A stretch of 64,000 nucleotides of DNA from Eutrophovita sp913057845 (GTDB lineage: Bacteria; Pseudomonadota; Gammaproteobacteria; Burkholderiales; Eutrophovitaceae). A program made the position numbers and the translations under genes. The notes below the pieces were generated by a model. That model saw nothing but the letters and a program-made list of their open reading frames with translations, was not told where the DNA came from and did not search any database. The DNA is taken from assembly GCA_963925895.1 (NCBI GenBank), contig CAWUVH010000008.1, forward strand, positions 153,018-217,017. The letters run 5' to 3'. Shown in pieces: positions 26,729-35,836 of the stretch. Position 1 is the stretch's first letter; every line of letters starts with the position of its first letter.

Positions 26729-27466
26729 TTATACGAGTGGTGCAACAATCACGCCTTTCACTTGATACTTGTTGATTAAGTTATCGATCACACCAGTTGC
26801 TTTAGCTCGTTCGATAAAGTCATGCAGGTATTTGGCACTGGTTGAATAGGTGGGGAGTGTTCCTGCTGATTGCTTGACGGATGTAATTTGACCATCGAGA
26901 ACTCGACTCCCAGGTATCTTTTTGCAGTCAGATGCGAGTCTTGGTTTTAGGCCGCCTAAGACTTCGAGCTCATCGCTTACGAATTGCTCAAATGATTCGT
27001 CTATGGATTGGGCGCGAATGATCGTCGCGTTTTTGATCGTAGCCGTCAAATATAAATCGTAAGCACTGCGGCCCATCACTGAAATACGGTTTCCTACCCG
27101 GTCAATATCAGACAAGCTATTAATAGGTGAGTTTTCACGGACCAAGAAGGTTACTGGTATTTCTAGGTAAGGGGCAGAAAAAGCAATGTCTTTAGCCCGT
27201 TGAGGCTCATTACCAACGAACGCAATATCCCAGGCCCCTTCTAGTCCTGCATCTGCTAATTTTCCTGGTGTCTCAAAGACTATGAACTTAGGAGTCGCAT
27301 CAATTTCCTCTGCGAACATTCGACCTAAATCAGGAGCGATGCCGAAGGGTACGCCTTCGATGTCTATGCTTGAAACTAACAAAAAGTTAGATGCGTTAAT
27401 CCCGACTCTGAGAATGTTATTTTGTGTGAGTTCATCTTTAACATTATTAATGATTGGATTCGTCAT
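26729..27466 (-). CDS. Family 3 solute-binding-fold protein without signal peptide
   Basis: A 245-aa protein with the bacterial family 3 extracellular solute-binding fold (ILRVGINASN, GIAPDLGRMFAEEI, WDIAFVGNEPQRAKDIAFSA). Unlike transport relatives it has no signal peptide: the start ATG 27466 follows AAGGTAAGTT, and an in-frame TAA lies two codons upstream, so no leader has been missed. No permease or ATPase gene is near. It may be a cytoplasmic ligand-binding or enzymatic derivative, such as a cyclohexadienyl dehydratase-like protein, or a pathway sensor. Family secure, role unknown. Confidence 0.8.
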   Translation of the reverse strand: MTNPIINNVKDELTQNNILRVGINASNFLLVSSIDIEGVPFGIAPDLGRMFAEEIDATPKFIVFETPGKLADAGLEGAWDIAFVGNEPQRAKDIAFSAPYLEIPVTFLVRENSPINSLSDIDRVGNRISVMGRSAYDLYLTATIKNATIIRAQSIDESFEQFVSDELEVLGGLKPRLASDCKKIPGSRVLDGQITSVKQSAGTLPTYSTSAKYLHDFIERAKATGVIDNLINKYQVKGVIVAPLV

Positions 27467-27572
27467 AACTTACCTTTTGTTATTTGGTTATAGTCCTAGG
27501 ATGCTCCTCTTCTAGAACGCCCTAATTTTAACAACATTACTGGGTTAGTAATTGACTCTAAAAGGTAGAAAA

Positions 27573-28460
27573 ATGACTTCTTTGAGTTTAACCGTTTCAT
27601 TGCCTGATAATTTTAGGTCAGAGGGCGTTTTACGTTATTACGGAAGGGATCAAGCAGGAGTTTCGGAGAAGGTATCGGGGGATGGGTTTAAAAAAGCTTT
27701 TTGGGTTGATGGAGTTCCGGCTTATTTTTCGATCAATTTCCATAATGATAAAGTTAGTGTTGAGGCAGATGTCGATGGGCAATTAAAGAAATCGCGCTTA
27801 CAAGTCATTGTCAACTCTCTTGTGTCTCGGGTGTTGGGATTGCTTCAGCCTGTAGCTGACTTCGAATTGATAGCGCTTGACGATGAAATATTAAAGCGAA
27901 TGATCATTGAGACTAGAGGGTTGCGGGTGCCGCAGGCTGTCTCTCCCTGGGAGGCGCTGATTTCTTCTGTCATCGGCCAACAGATCAGCGTTGCAGCAGC
28001 GACTTCGATGAGGTCACGTTTGATGAAAGGAATGGGTACGCTTCATTCGTCTGGATTGTTTTGCTTTCCTCAACCTAAATTTATTGCGACATGCAATGTG
28101 CATGAACTGCGAAATTTTGGCATTTCATCAGCTAAAGCGGATACGATCCATTCCTTAGCCGTAGCAATTGCGTCTGGTGATCTGTCATTGGAGGAGGCCC
28201 TCAGTGTGGATTCTGATTTTGAGCCAATTTCACGCGCACTGCTGTCGTTTAAAGGTGTTGGCCCATGGACAGTAAACAATACTTTACTCAGAGGGTATTC
28301 ATTTTTGGATGGTTCTCTACATGGCGATATGGTTGTGCGTAAAAAAATACAACAATTAATGGGGAAAAAAACGCTGTCGGTATCCGAGGCAGAGCAGTGG
28401 TTGACCCAATATAAACCTTGGAGAGGACTCCTGGCGGCACACCTTTGGGCAATGAGATGA
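27573..28460 (+). CDS. alkA: DNA-3-methyladenine glycosylase II (AlkA-like)
   Basis: A 295-aa HhH-GPD base-excision repair glycosylase that removes alkylated purines. An N-terminal AlkA-type domain is followed by the glycosylase core with ISSVIGQQISVAAATS, the helix-hairpin-helix LLSFKGVGPWTVN and catalytic Asp252 in LHGDMVVRK. I use ATG 27573, preceded by AAAGGTAG; the frame opens with TTG at 27552. Divergent from the solute-binding-fold gene by about 100 bases. Confidence 0.9.
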   Translation: MTSLSLTVSLPDNFRSEGVLRYYGRDQAGVSEKVSGDGFKKAFWVDGVPAYFSINFHNDKVSVEADVDGQLKKSRLQVIVNSLVSRVLGLLQPVADFELIALDDEILKRMIIETRGLRVPQAVSPWEALISSVIGQQISVAAATSMRSRLMKGMGTLHSSGLFCFPQPKFIATCNVHELRNFGISSAKADTIHSLAVAIASGDLSLEEALSVDSDFEPISRALLSFKGVGPWTVNNTLLRGYSFLDGSLHGDMVVRKKIQQLMGKKTLSVSEAEQWLTQYKPWRGLLAAHLWAMR

Positions 28461-28536
28461 TGGGCTTTCCAGTTTGCATGGAAATCAATAAGAGGCGATC
28501 ATTAGCCTTTGTGAATTTGAAGGTAGCATAGAATTA

Positions 28537-28809
28537 ATGAATAAAAAAAATTATCAATTTAGTGTTAATGGTCAAAATAGGAATATGCAACGATGGCCTA
28601 TTTTGACGCGGATACTCGTGACAGTTTTTGGTCTCGTTGGATTGGTCTTGGCTTTTATGTTCTCGATCGTTTTGCTTGCTATTGCGGCAGTCTTAATTCT
28701 CGTTTTAATCATTTATTTTTGGTGGAAAACGCGTCACTTACGTAAGAGATTTAGAGATGTGGAACATGAGAGTAGGGTAATTGATGGTGAAAGCAGGCGC
28801 GATGATTAA
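28537..28809 (+). CDS. Small membrane protein of unknown function
   Basis: A 90-aa protein: a polar N-terminal 20 residues, about 40 mostly hydrophobic residues (20-60) that would form two closely spaced transmembrane helices, then a charged, arginine-rich C-terminal tail (KTRHLRKRFRDVEHE). GAAGGTAG precedes the ATG. It is 11 bases upstream of the serine hydrolase gene and likely co-transcribed. I do not recognise a family. Confidence 0.68.
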   Translation: MNKKNYQFSVNGQNRNMQRWPILTRILVTVFGLVGLVLAFMFSIVLLAIAAVLILVLIIYFWWKTRHLRKRFRDVEHESRVIDGESRRDD

Positions 28810-28820
28810 TAGGGTTTTTG

Positions 28821-29903
28821 ATGGCGCTATCTGATGTTGATTTACTAGAAGGTTGTCTTTCGTTTGCTGTTCAAAACGAAATTGAATGGACACGTGATAA
28901 CACGAAACCATGGGGTATTCATCAAGAGGATTCATCACCATGGAATAGACTTTTCGGCCCTGTTTTCCCACGAGGAGGCGTGTCAGGTGTAGCCTTGCTC
29001 GATGGTCAAGTCGTTGCATCTTGGGGTGAGCATCAACGGGCAGACTTAACCTTCAGTGTAGCTAAAACTTACTTAGCTCTGCTGTGTGGGATCGCTTTTG
29101 ATTCTGGTCTCATTCGAGATTTGGACGAATCTGTTAGTACATCTTTGCTCAATTTTGGGTTTGATTCACCTCAGAATAAATCTATCAGCTGGAGGCATTT
29201 TTTACAGCAAACGAGTGAGTGGGAGGGTGTTTGTTGTGGGATTCCAGATCAAGTTGATCATTACCGTTATTTAGCGTTTCAGGATCGTCGTTATAAGACC
29301 AATTTCAGGAAAGGAACGAAGCGACCTTTGAGTCAGCCGGGGACTTATTGGGAATACAATGATGTAAGAATCAATCAGTTATCGCTTGCTTTATTGCATC
29401 TGTTTCGACAGCCACTTAACGAGGTGTTCGAGCAGAAAATTCTTAAACCAATTGGGTCCTCGTGTGATTGGTCTTGGTCGCCGTATGCTGATGCGTGGGT
29501 TGAGATCGATGGCGTACTAATGCCAATTCTTCCTGGTGGAAGTCATTGGGGAGGTGGTGTAAGAATTTCTAGCCAAGATCAGGCGCTCATAGGTCAATTA
29601 ATGTTACAAAAAGGTCGTTGGGGTAGGGATACGTTGATCAGTGAAGAGTGGATTGATTCAATGGTCACCCCGTCACATCTTGCGCCTTACTATGGTCTTT
29701 TGACCTGGTTAAATACCAGCAAAACTTTATTTCCTGAACTTCCTGAATCGAGTGTTTTTGCGATTGGTGCAGGAGGTTCATATACTTGGATCGATAGGGA
29801 ATTGAATGCTGTCGCGGTAGTAAGGTGGATTAATCCGAATTGTGCTCAGACATTTATGGTCCGTTTGAGGCAAGCCCTCGTTGCCCTTAAAAATGGAACG
29901 TAG
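28821..29903 (+). CDS. Serine hydrolase (beta-lactamase-related), cytoplasmic
   Basis: A 360-aa class C beta-lactamase-fold hydrolase. SxxK is SVAK (Ser79, Lys82) and the second motif has the Tyr in YWEYNDVRINQL. Unlike the family member at 5689 there is no signal peptide; ATG 28821 is used, immediately after an in-frame TTG. Possible roles are esterase or amidase; none can be fixed. It follows the small membrane protein and converges with the SDR at 29933. Confidence 0.86.
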   Translation: MALSDVDLLEGCLSFAVQNEIEWTRDNTKPWGIHQEDSSPWNRLFGPVFPRGGVSGVALLDGQVVASWGEHQRADLTFSVAKTYLALLCGIAFDSGLIRDLDESVSTSLLNFGFDSPQNKSISWRHFLQQTSEWEGVCCGIPDQVDHYRYLAFQDRRYKTNFRKGTKRPLSQPGTYWEYNDVRINQLSLALLHLFRQPLNEVFEQKILKPIGSSCDWSWSPYADAWVEIDGVLMPILPGGSHWGGGVRISSQDQALIGQLMLQKGRWGRDTLISEEWIDSMVTPSHLAPYYGLLTWLNTSKTLFPELPESSVFAIGAGGSYTWIDRELNAVAVVRWINPNCAQTFMVRLRQALVALKNGT

Positions 29904-29932
29904 CGTTTTGGCCAGACTTGGGTTGAAAACGT

Positions 29933-30679
29933 TTAAGTACGATGTATTTGAAAGGGGCTAAACGATTGATTGACTGGCATGAGTTCTACGCGATTGATGT
30001 TCACGTGAGGTGGCAGTGTGGCGACCCAGAAAAGTGTCTGGGCAATATCGTCTCCTGTCATAGGATTTGCCCCCTCATATAGTTTATCCGATGCTGATTG
30101 ATCCCCTTTAGTGCGCACGAGGGTGAATTCTGTTTCTGACATTCCTGGTTCCACACACGTTACTCGCACGCCTGTTCCATGCAAGTCTGACCTTAATCCA
30201 AGAGAGAATTGCACAACGAATGCTTTCGTTCCGCCGTAGACGTTGCCGCCGGGGTATGGGTAACTTGCAGCCACTGAGCTGATATTGATCACAGCTCCTC
30301 GTTGTTCAATCAGTGTTGGCAGCACTTTGTGCGTGAGTGACATTAGCCCGCGAATATTTGTGTCCACCATGGTGTTCCATTGCTCTAAATCTGATGTTTG
30401 TGCCGGGGATGTGCCTAGGGCAAGGCCGGCATTGTTGATCAATAGATCTATATTTTTAAATTTTGTCGGTAACGAATCGATTGCCACATTGATTTGCTGA
30501 CTGTCTTGAATGTCAAAGGCGAGGTAATGGAGTGCGTCACCGTATTGCTCCTTTAATGCTGCGAGACGCTCCTCTCGTCGACCTGCAGCAATCACTTTCC
30601 AGCCATTTTCAATAAATTTTTTGACTGAAGACTTTCCAAATCCGGCGGTTGCGCCTGTGATGAGTGCGATTTTTTCCAT
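29933..30679 (-). CDS. ydfG: SDR oxidoreductase, YdfG-like (3-hydroxy acid dehydrogenase)
   Basis: A 248-aa short-chain dehydrogenase with TGATAGFG near the start, NNAGLALG, and YGGTK holding the catalytic Tyr and Lys. It closely resembles YdfG, an NADP-dependent dehydrogenase for L-allo-threonine, serine and 3-hydroxypropionate-type substrates, which also reduces malonic semialdehyde. It is the last gene of the glycolate operon, 27 bases after glcF, suggesting a role in interconverting 3-carbon hydroxyacids there (inference). Confidence 0.88.
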   Translation of the reverse strand: MEKIALITGATAGFGKSSVKKFIENGWKVIAAGRREERLAALKEQYGDALHYLAFDIQDSQQINVAIDSLPTKFKNIDLLINNAGLALGTSPAQTSDLEQWNTMVDTNIRGLMSLTHKVLPTLIEQRGAVINISSVAASYPYPGGNVYGGTKAFVVQFSLGLRSDLHGTGVRVTCVEPGMSETEFTLVRTKGDQSASDKLYEGANPMTGDDIAQTLFWVATLPPHVNINRVELMPVNQSFSPFQIHRT

Positions 30680-30706
30680 TTATGTTCCCCTTACCACTGC
30701 TGTTGT

Positions 30707-31951
30707 TTATAAGAGCGCCTCTTCTAGTAATTCTGCCCAATGCAAAACCCTAGTTTTGGTACCACTTTGGAGTTGTGTAAGACATCCAATATTAGCGGTT
30801 ACGATTAAATCAGGCTCCTCTTTTTCGATAGCTTCAATTTTGTTGTTTAAAAGACGTTCCGATAAGTCAGCTTGGAGTAAGGAGTAGGTTCCAGCCGAGC
30901 CGCAGCATAAATGCGAATCTTCGATAATCGTCAACGTATAGCCAGCGGTTTTGAGTAAGGATTCCACAATCCCCTTGATTTGTTGCCCATGTTGCAAGCT
31001 ACATGGGGAGTGAAAAGCAATTTTACGAGATCTTATCTGTTTTTCTTTGATTGGATCGAGAACTTGTTCTTTCAAACCCGTAAGTTCATCACCAAACACC
31101 TCGCACAGATCTTTGGTGCGCTCAGAAATAACTTTAGCTTTTTCAGCGTAATCAGGATCGTCTGCCAAAAGGTGTCCATACTCCTTGATCATCGTGCCGC
31201 ATCCGCTAGCGGTAATGACAATTGCTTCAGCACCTTGCTCTAAAAGAGGCCACCAAGCATCAATATTTTTTTTAACAAAGACAAGTGACTCTTTTTGTTT
31301 ATTTAGATGAAAGGTGACAGCGCCACAACAGTTGACGCGAGAGGTTGGTATCAGTGTTATGCCGATACGATCTAGGAGATGTGCAGTTGCGATATTGATA
31401 TTAGGAGCCAAGATTGGTTGTACACATCCGTCAAGGAATAACATTTTTCGCGTGTGATTAGATTGCGGCCACGTCATGACGGTTTTTTGGAGTTCTGGTA
31501 TTTTTTTCTGTAATGCTTTTGGTAGTACCGGTTTAACTATTTTCCCTGCAGTAATGAGCGAGCGAAATAAAGTTTTGTTGGTGATTATTTTATTTAAGGC
31601 TTGACGTTTAACTTGTTCTCCAATGGTGCGTGGCACCGCTTTATCCACGATGTGTCGTCCGATATCCACGAGTCTGCCGTACTGCACACCAGAAGGGCAT
31701 GTGGATTCGCAAGATCGACAGGTTAAGCAACGATCTAGGTGCAATTGGGTTGCTTGTGTGGGCGTTTTTCCCTCGAGCAATTCTTTAATTAAATAAATGC
31801 GCCCTCTTGGACTATCCAGTTCATCGCCCAGTAACTGGTACGTAGGACAAGTGGCGGTACAAAAGCCACAATGAACACAGGATCTCAATATATCGTTAGC
31901 CTCTTGGCCTTCGCGCGTTTCTAGGATCTCGGTCTTTAAATTAGTCTTCAT
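30707..31951 (-). CDS. glcF: Glycolate oxidase iron-sulfur subunit
   Basis: A 414-aa subunit of membrane-associated glycolate dehydrogenase, which oxidises glycolate to glyoxylate and passes electrons to quinone. Two [4Fe-4S] motifs are present: CVHCGFCTATCPTY and CLTCRSCESTCPSG near the N-terminus. Two CCG domains follow (RVNCCGAVTFHL and HLCCGSAGTY). Encoded directly after glcE (27-base gap). Confidence 0.94.
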   Translation of the reverse strand: MKTNLKTEILETREGQEANDILRSCVHCGFCTATCPTYQLLGDELDSPRGRIYLIKELLEGKTPTQATQLHLDRCLTCRSCESTCPSGVQYGRLVDIGRHIVDKAVPRTIGEQVKRQALNKIITNKTLFRSLITAGKIVKPVLPKALQKKIPELQKTVMTWPQSNHTRKMLFLDGCVQPILAPNINIATAHLLDRIGITLIPTSRVNCCGAVTFHLNKQKESLVFVKKNIDAWWPLLEQGAEAIVITASGCGTMIKEYGHLLADDPDYAEKAKVISERTKDLCEVFGDELTGLKEQVLDPIKEKQIRSRKIAFHSPCSLQHGQQIKGIVESLLKTAGYTLTIIEDSHLCCGSAGTYSLLQADLSERLLNNKIEAIEKEEPDLIVTANIGCLTQLQSGTKTRVLHWAELLEEALL

Positions 31952-31978
31952 CGATATTTTTTTAGTTGTGGTACCAAT

Positions 31979-33037
31979 CTAGAATTCCGTGAACAATCTT
32001 CGTCTACCGAATACACCTTGTGGATCCATAGCTTGCTTGATTTTTAGCTGTAACAATTGTAGTTCTCGAGACATAGCATGAATCGACTCGCCCAATGGAT
32101 TACCACGAAAAACAGTCGCGTGCCCCCCGTTTTGACCCGCAAATTCTTGATGTTCCTCAAGACTTCCTTCGTTCCAGATCCACCGTGTGCTGCCATTCCA
32201 CTCGATTAATCCATTTGTAGATTTGATCTCTGGAGCCGTTGGGTTAACCGATAGGCGATACAAGCATCCTTCAGATTGGAAGAAAGGGTGCGATTGCTCA
32301 CGAATTGAGTGCCAAAATTCTTTTGCATCGGAGGCCTCTCCCCCGATTTTTTGATGGCCAGCTTTTACTGCAATTTCGGATCCCGATAGTCTTGCTGCTA
32401 GACGGTTTCCGTCAAAGCAGGTACCTGATAGCGGAATCGGCATGCCGGCTAATTCGTTCATCTTGTTTATTGCCGATTGATTGTCTAAGTCGAAAAAAAT
32501 CGTACGTTCACACTCTGGTTTCGGGAGCACTTTAATCGATGACTCGAGGATTAAGCCGAGTGTTCCAAAAGAGCCAGCAATGAGTCTGGACACATCAAAA
32601 CCCGCAACATTTTTCATGACCTTGCCGCCGAACTGAAGGTCGAGCCCATCTGCGTTCAGTAACCTCACGCCAAGAACGAAGTCACGTACAGCACCTTGTG
32701 ATGCTCTTCTTGGCCCTGATAGCCCAGAAGCAATGCAGCCTCCAAAGGTGGCTTCTGGCCCCATGTGAGGCGGTTCAAACGCCAACATTTGATTATTCTC
32801 ACTCAGAGTGTCTTCGATGACGCGCAGGGGTGTTCCACTACGAGCCGTCAGCACCAATTCGGTTGGCTCGTATTCGGTGATCCCTGAAAAATCACGGGTA
32901 TCAACTATTGTTCCCTCGAGGGAGACGCCATAGAAATCTTTCGATCCGCTGCCGCGAATTCTGACGCCTTCAGATCGCTTTTTTGCATCGGCGAAAAAGC
33001 TTTTAAATTGATCAATACTGGTTTCAGTTGAACTCAT
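31979..33037 (-). CDS. glcE: Glycolate oxidase FAD-binding subunit
   Basis: A 352-aa FAD-binding oxidase subunit of the glycolate dehydrogenase complex. FAD_binding_4 features appear as LVLTARSGTPLRVIEDTL and PEATFGGCIASGLSGPRR. The length matches GlcE. It sits between glcD (21-base gap) and glcF, the standard order. Confidence 0.93.
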   Translation of the reverse strand: MSSTETSIDQFKSFFADAKKRSEGVRIRGSGSKDFYGVSLEGTIVDTRDFSGITEYEPTELVLTARSGTPLRVIEDTLSENNQMLAFEPPHMGPEATFGGCIASGLSGPRRASQGAVRDFVLGVRLLNADGLDLQFGGKVMKNVAGFDVSRLIAGSFGTLGLILESSIKVLPKPECERTIFFDLDNQSAINKMNELAGMPIPLSGTCFDGNRLAARLSGSEIAVKAGHQKIGGEASDAKEFWHSIREQSHPFFQSEGCLYRLSVNPTAPEIKSTNGLIEWNGSTRWIWNEGSLEEHQEFAGQNGGHATVFRGNPLGESIHAMSRELQLLQLKIKQAMDPQGVFGRRRLFTEF

Positions 33038-33058
33038 GAGGCTGCCTTACAGGTGTAA

Positions 33059-34558
33059 CTAGAATCTTGGAATATCCGGAAATCGTTCTTCGCCACGATG
33101 CACGTGCATATGCCCAAACTCAGCACACCGATTAAGAGTTGGAATAGCCTTGCCTGGGTTCAAACGTCCATCTGGATCGAACGCAAGTTTCAAATTGAGA
33201 AAGGTCTGTATCTCGTGGTTATCAAATTGAACACACATTTGATTTATTTTTTCGATGCCCACACCGTGTTCACCGGTTATGGTTCCTCCAACTTCAACGC
33301 ACAATTCTAAGATGGCTGCGCCATACAGTTCCGCACGATGCAGTTGATCGCCCTCGTTGGCATCAAACATGATCAGTGGGTGCAAGTTGCCGTCTCCAGC
33401 GTGAAAAACGTTCGCGCACTGCAATTGAAACGTCTCCTCCATTTCAGCAATACGCTTTAACACTTTAGGTAATGTTTTTCGAGGAATCGTGCCATCCATG
33501 CAGAAGTAATCTGGAAGCACTCTGCCGACAGCAGGAAAGGCTGACTTTCTACCTGCCCATAACTTGAGTCGATGGGCTTCATCTGTTGACACGGTCACAG
33601 CAGTCGCACCAGATTTATAAAGGACTTCTGTGGTTTTTTTAATCTCGTTGTTGACCTCTTCAATGGAGCCATCAGATTCACACAACAACATGGCTGCTGC
33701 GTCCATTGGGTAGCCCGCACCAATGAATTGTTCGACTGCATCAATTGCTTTTTTATCCATCATCTCGAGGCCTGCTGGAATAATTCCTGCAGCAATGATA
33801 TCGGCTACGGCAAGGCCGGCTTTTTCGACGTCATCAAAAGACGCCATAATCACTTGCGCTTTTTCAGGTGTCGGTAAGAGTTTCACGGTTACTTCCGTGA
33901 GTACGCCCAGTAATCCTTCCGATCCGGTAATGAGTGCAAGCAAGTCATACCCGGGGCTATCTAATCCTTCTGAGCCAATTTTAACAATGTCCCCCTCGAT
34001 GGTGACAAACCGAACGCCTAGAATATTGTTGACGGTAAGTCCGTATTTCAAGCAATGAACGCCTCCTGAGTTTTCGGCGACATTACCGCCAATTGAGCAG
34101 GCAATTTGACTTGATGGATCAGGAGCATAATAAAGGTTGTATTTCCTCGTTGCTTCCGATATCGCCGCGTTTCTCACTCCGGGTTGGACGACAGCATATC
34201 GACCAACAGGATTGATATGAACGATACGTTTGAGTTTGGTTAAAACGAGTAGGACTCCTTGGTCATAAGGAATCGCTCCACCAGAGAGCCCCGTCCCAGC
34301 TCCCCGAAACACAATAGGTACTTTAAATTGATTACATACTTTCATAACCTGACAAACTTGTTCTTCGTTTTCAGGTAAAACTGCGATCAATGGGATTTGT
34401 GGATATGCCGAGAGTCCATCGCATTCAAAGGGAGTTAAATCCTCTGTTTCATATTTTACTGATTCAGTCGGCAAGAACGATGAGAACTCTTTGACAAGTG
34501 TTTCTTTGTCGACTGACGCGACAGGATATTCTTTTAAGTCTCGCTCAATTTTTCCCAT
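33059..34558 (-). CDS. glcD: Glycolate oxidase catalytic subunit
   Basis: A 499-aa FAD-linked oxidase, the catalytic subunit. FAD-binding is seen in IVFRGAGTGLSGGAIP and in PDPSSQIACSIGGNVAENSGG; the C-terminal FAD-oxidase domain includes HAGDGNLHP and the GEHGVGIEK motif. D-lactate or other 2-hydroxyacid dehydrogenases share the fold, but the glcDEF set makes glycolate the best substrate. Starts 15 bases after the glycerate kinase stop. Confidence 0.94.
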   Translation of the reverse strand: MGKIERDLKEYPVASVDKETLVKEFSSFLPTESVKYETEDLTPFECDGLSAYPQIPLIAVLPENEEQVCQVMKVCNQFKVPIVFRGAGTGLSGGAIPYDQGVLLVLTKLKRIVHINPVGRYAVVQPGVRNAAISEATRKYNLYYAPDPSSQIACSIGGNVAENSGGVHCLKYGLTVNNILGVRFVTIEGDIVKIGSEGLDSPGYDLLALITGSEGLLGVLTEVTVKLLPTPEKAQVIMASFDDVEKAGLAVADIIAAGIIPAGLEMMDKKAIDAVEQFIGAGYPMDAAAMLLCESDGSIEEVNNEIKKTTEVLYKSGATAVTVSTDEAHRLKLWAGRKSAFPAVGRVLPDYFCMDGTIPRKTLPKVLKRIAEMEETFQLQCANVFHAGDGNLHPLIMFDANEGDQLHRAELYGAAILELCVEVGGTITGEHGVGIEKINQMCVQFDNHEIQTFLNLKLAFDPDGRLNPGKAIPTLNRCAEFGHMHVHRGEERFPDIPRF

Positions 34559-34573
34559 GGGTCTCTTTTAAAA

Positions 34574-35836
34574 TCATTGATCGATGAGTATAGCTCTAAA
34601 GTCATTGACGTTTGTTAGCGTAGGTCCTGTTATCACAAGGTCATCTAGCTTAGCGAAAAAATTATAACCATCATTATCCGCGAGCATTCGTTTTGCGTCT
34701 AGACCAATTTCACGTGCTCGTTTTAAGGATTCTGGCGTGATGAAAGCTCCTGCATTGTCCTCAGTGCCATCGATCCCATCAGTATCACCAGCAAATGCCC
34801 AAACACCATGTAAGCCATTCAGTTCGATGGCAAGGGAGAGGAGAAACTCAGCATTTCTGCCACCTCGACCATTCCCATTCACCGTTACCGTGGTCTCCCC
34901 ACCAGAGAGAAGGACGCAGGGTCTTGGGATGGGTTGGCCGTGCCTGACAACTTGTTTGGTGATGCCGGCTAGGACGCGTGCCACCTCCTGTGCTTCCCCT
35001 TCTATGGCGTCGCCAAGTATTAACGGGGTAAATCCGTGCTGTCGTGCGGTTGTGGCCGCTGCCTCTAGAGATCTTTGTGGCGTTGAAATCAAGTGGGAAT
35101 GAATTCTTTTAAAAATCCGGTTGCCTGGTTTGGGTGTTTCTGGGTTGTTCGAAGTTAAAAATTCAATGATCGATCTGGGTTCATCTATATGGTATTTACT
35201 GAGGATAGCTAGTGCTTCCTCAAATGTTGTTTCGTCAGGTTCCGTAGGCCCTGACGCGATCACAGATAAATCATCTCCTGGAATATCTGAGATCGCAAGC
35301 GTAACGCATTGCGCCGGCCAGATGGTTTCCGCCAGTCGCCCACCTTTTATGCTAGAGACATGTTTTCGCACACAATTCATCTCTCTGATGTTTGCGCCAC
35401 ATTGCAGCAGTTTTGTATTGAGAATCTTCTTGTCGTCGAGACTGATCCCTTTAGCAGGAAGGGTAAGGAGAGAAGACCCTCCGCCTGAAACCAAGAATAC
35501 GACCAAGTCGTCTGGAGTTAGATTGGTCACAAGTGCCTGTATGTTCAGAGCAGCTTGCATTCCAGCTGAGTCTGGGACGGGGTGGGATGCTTCAATAACT
35601 TTAACTCGTTTAGTGGGTACGCTGTGTCCGTATGGAGTCACAACAATACCTTCTAACGGATGTTCCCAACACTCTTCGAATGCCTTCGCCATGGTTGCGG
35701 CAGCCTTGCCGCAACCAACGACAATAGTTCGTCCTTTGGGTGGGTCTGGAAGGTACTCTTTAATCGTGTGCTTGGGCAGTGCGGCTTGTACGGCCGCATC
35801 AAATAAATCTCGAAGCAAGTCCCGTTGGCTCATCAT
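34574..35836 (-). CDS. ttuD: Glycerate 2-kinase (MOFRL/TtuD family)
   Basis: A 420-aa kinase phosphorylating D-glycerate to 2-phosphoglycerate. The N-terminal DUF4147 domain has IVVGCGKAAATMAKAFE and SGGGSSLLTLP; the C-terminal MOFRL domain has LLSGGETTVTV, GRGGRNAEFLLSLA and FAGDTDGIDGTEDNAGA. Older annotations call the family hydroxypyruvate reductase. Its ATG overlaps the glxR stop by one base (TAATG), showing translational coupling. It completes the route from tartronate semialdehyde through glycerate to glycolysis. Confidence 0.92.
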   Translation of the reverse strand: MMSQRDLLRDLFDAAVQAALPKHTIKEYLPDPPKGRTIVVGCGKAAATMAKAFEECWEHPLEGIVVTPYGHSVPTKRVKVIEASHPVPDSAGMQAALNIQALVTNLTPDDLVVFLVSGGGSSLLTLPAKGISLDDKKILNTKLLQCGANIREMNCVRKHVSSIKGGRLAETIWPAQCVTLAISDIPGDDLSVIASGPTEPDETTFEEALAILSKYHIDEPRSIIEFLTSNNPETPKPGNRIFKRIHSHLISTPQRSLEAAATTARQHGFTPLILGDAIEGEAQEVARVLAGITKQVVRHGQPIPRPCVLLSGGETTVTVNGNGRGGRNAEFLLSLAIELNGLHGVWAFAGDTDGIDGTEDNAGAFITPESLKRAREIGLDAKRMLADNDGYNFFAKLDDLVITGPTLTNVNDFRAILIDQ

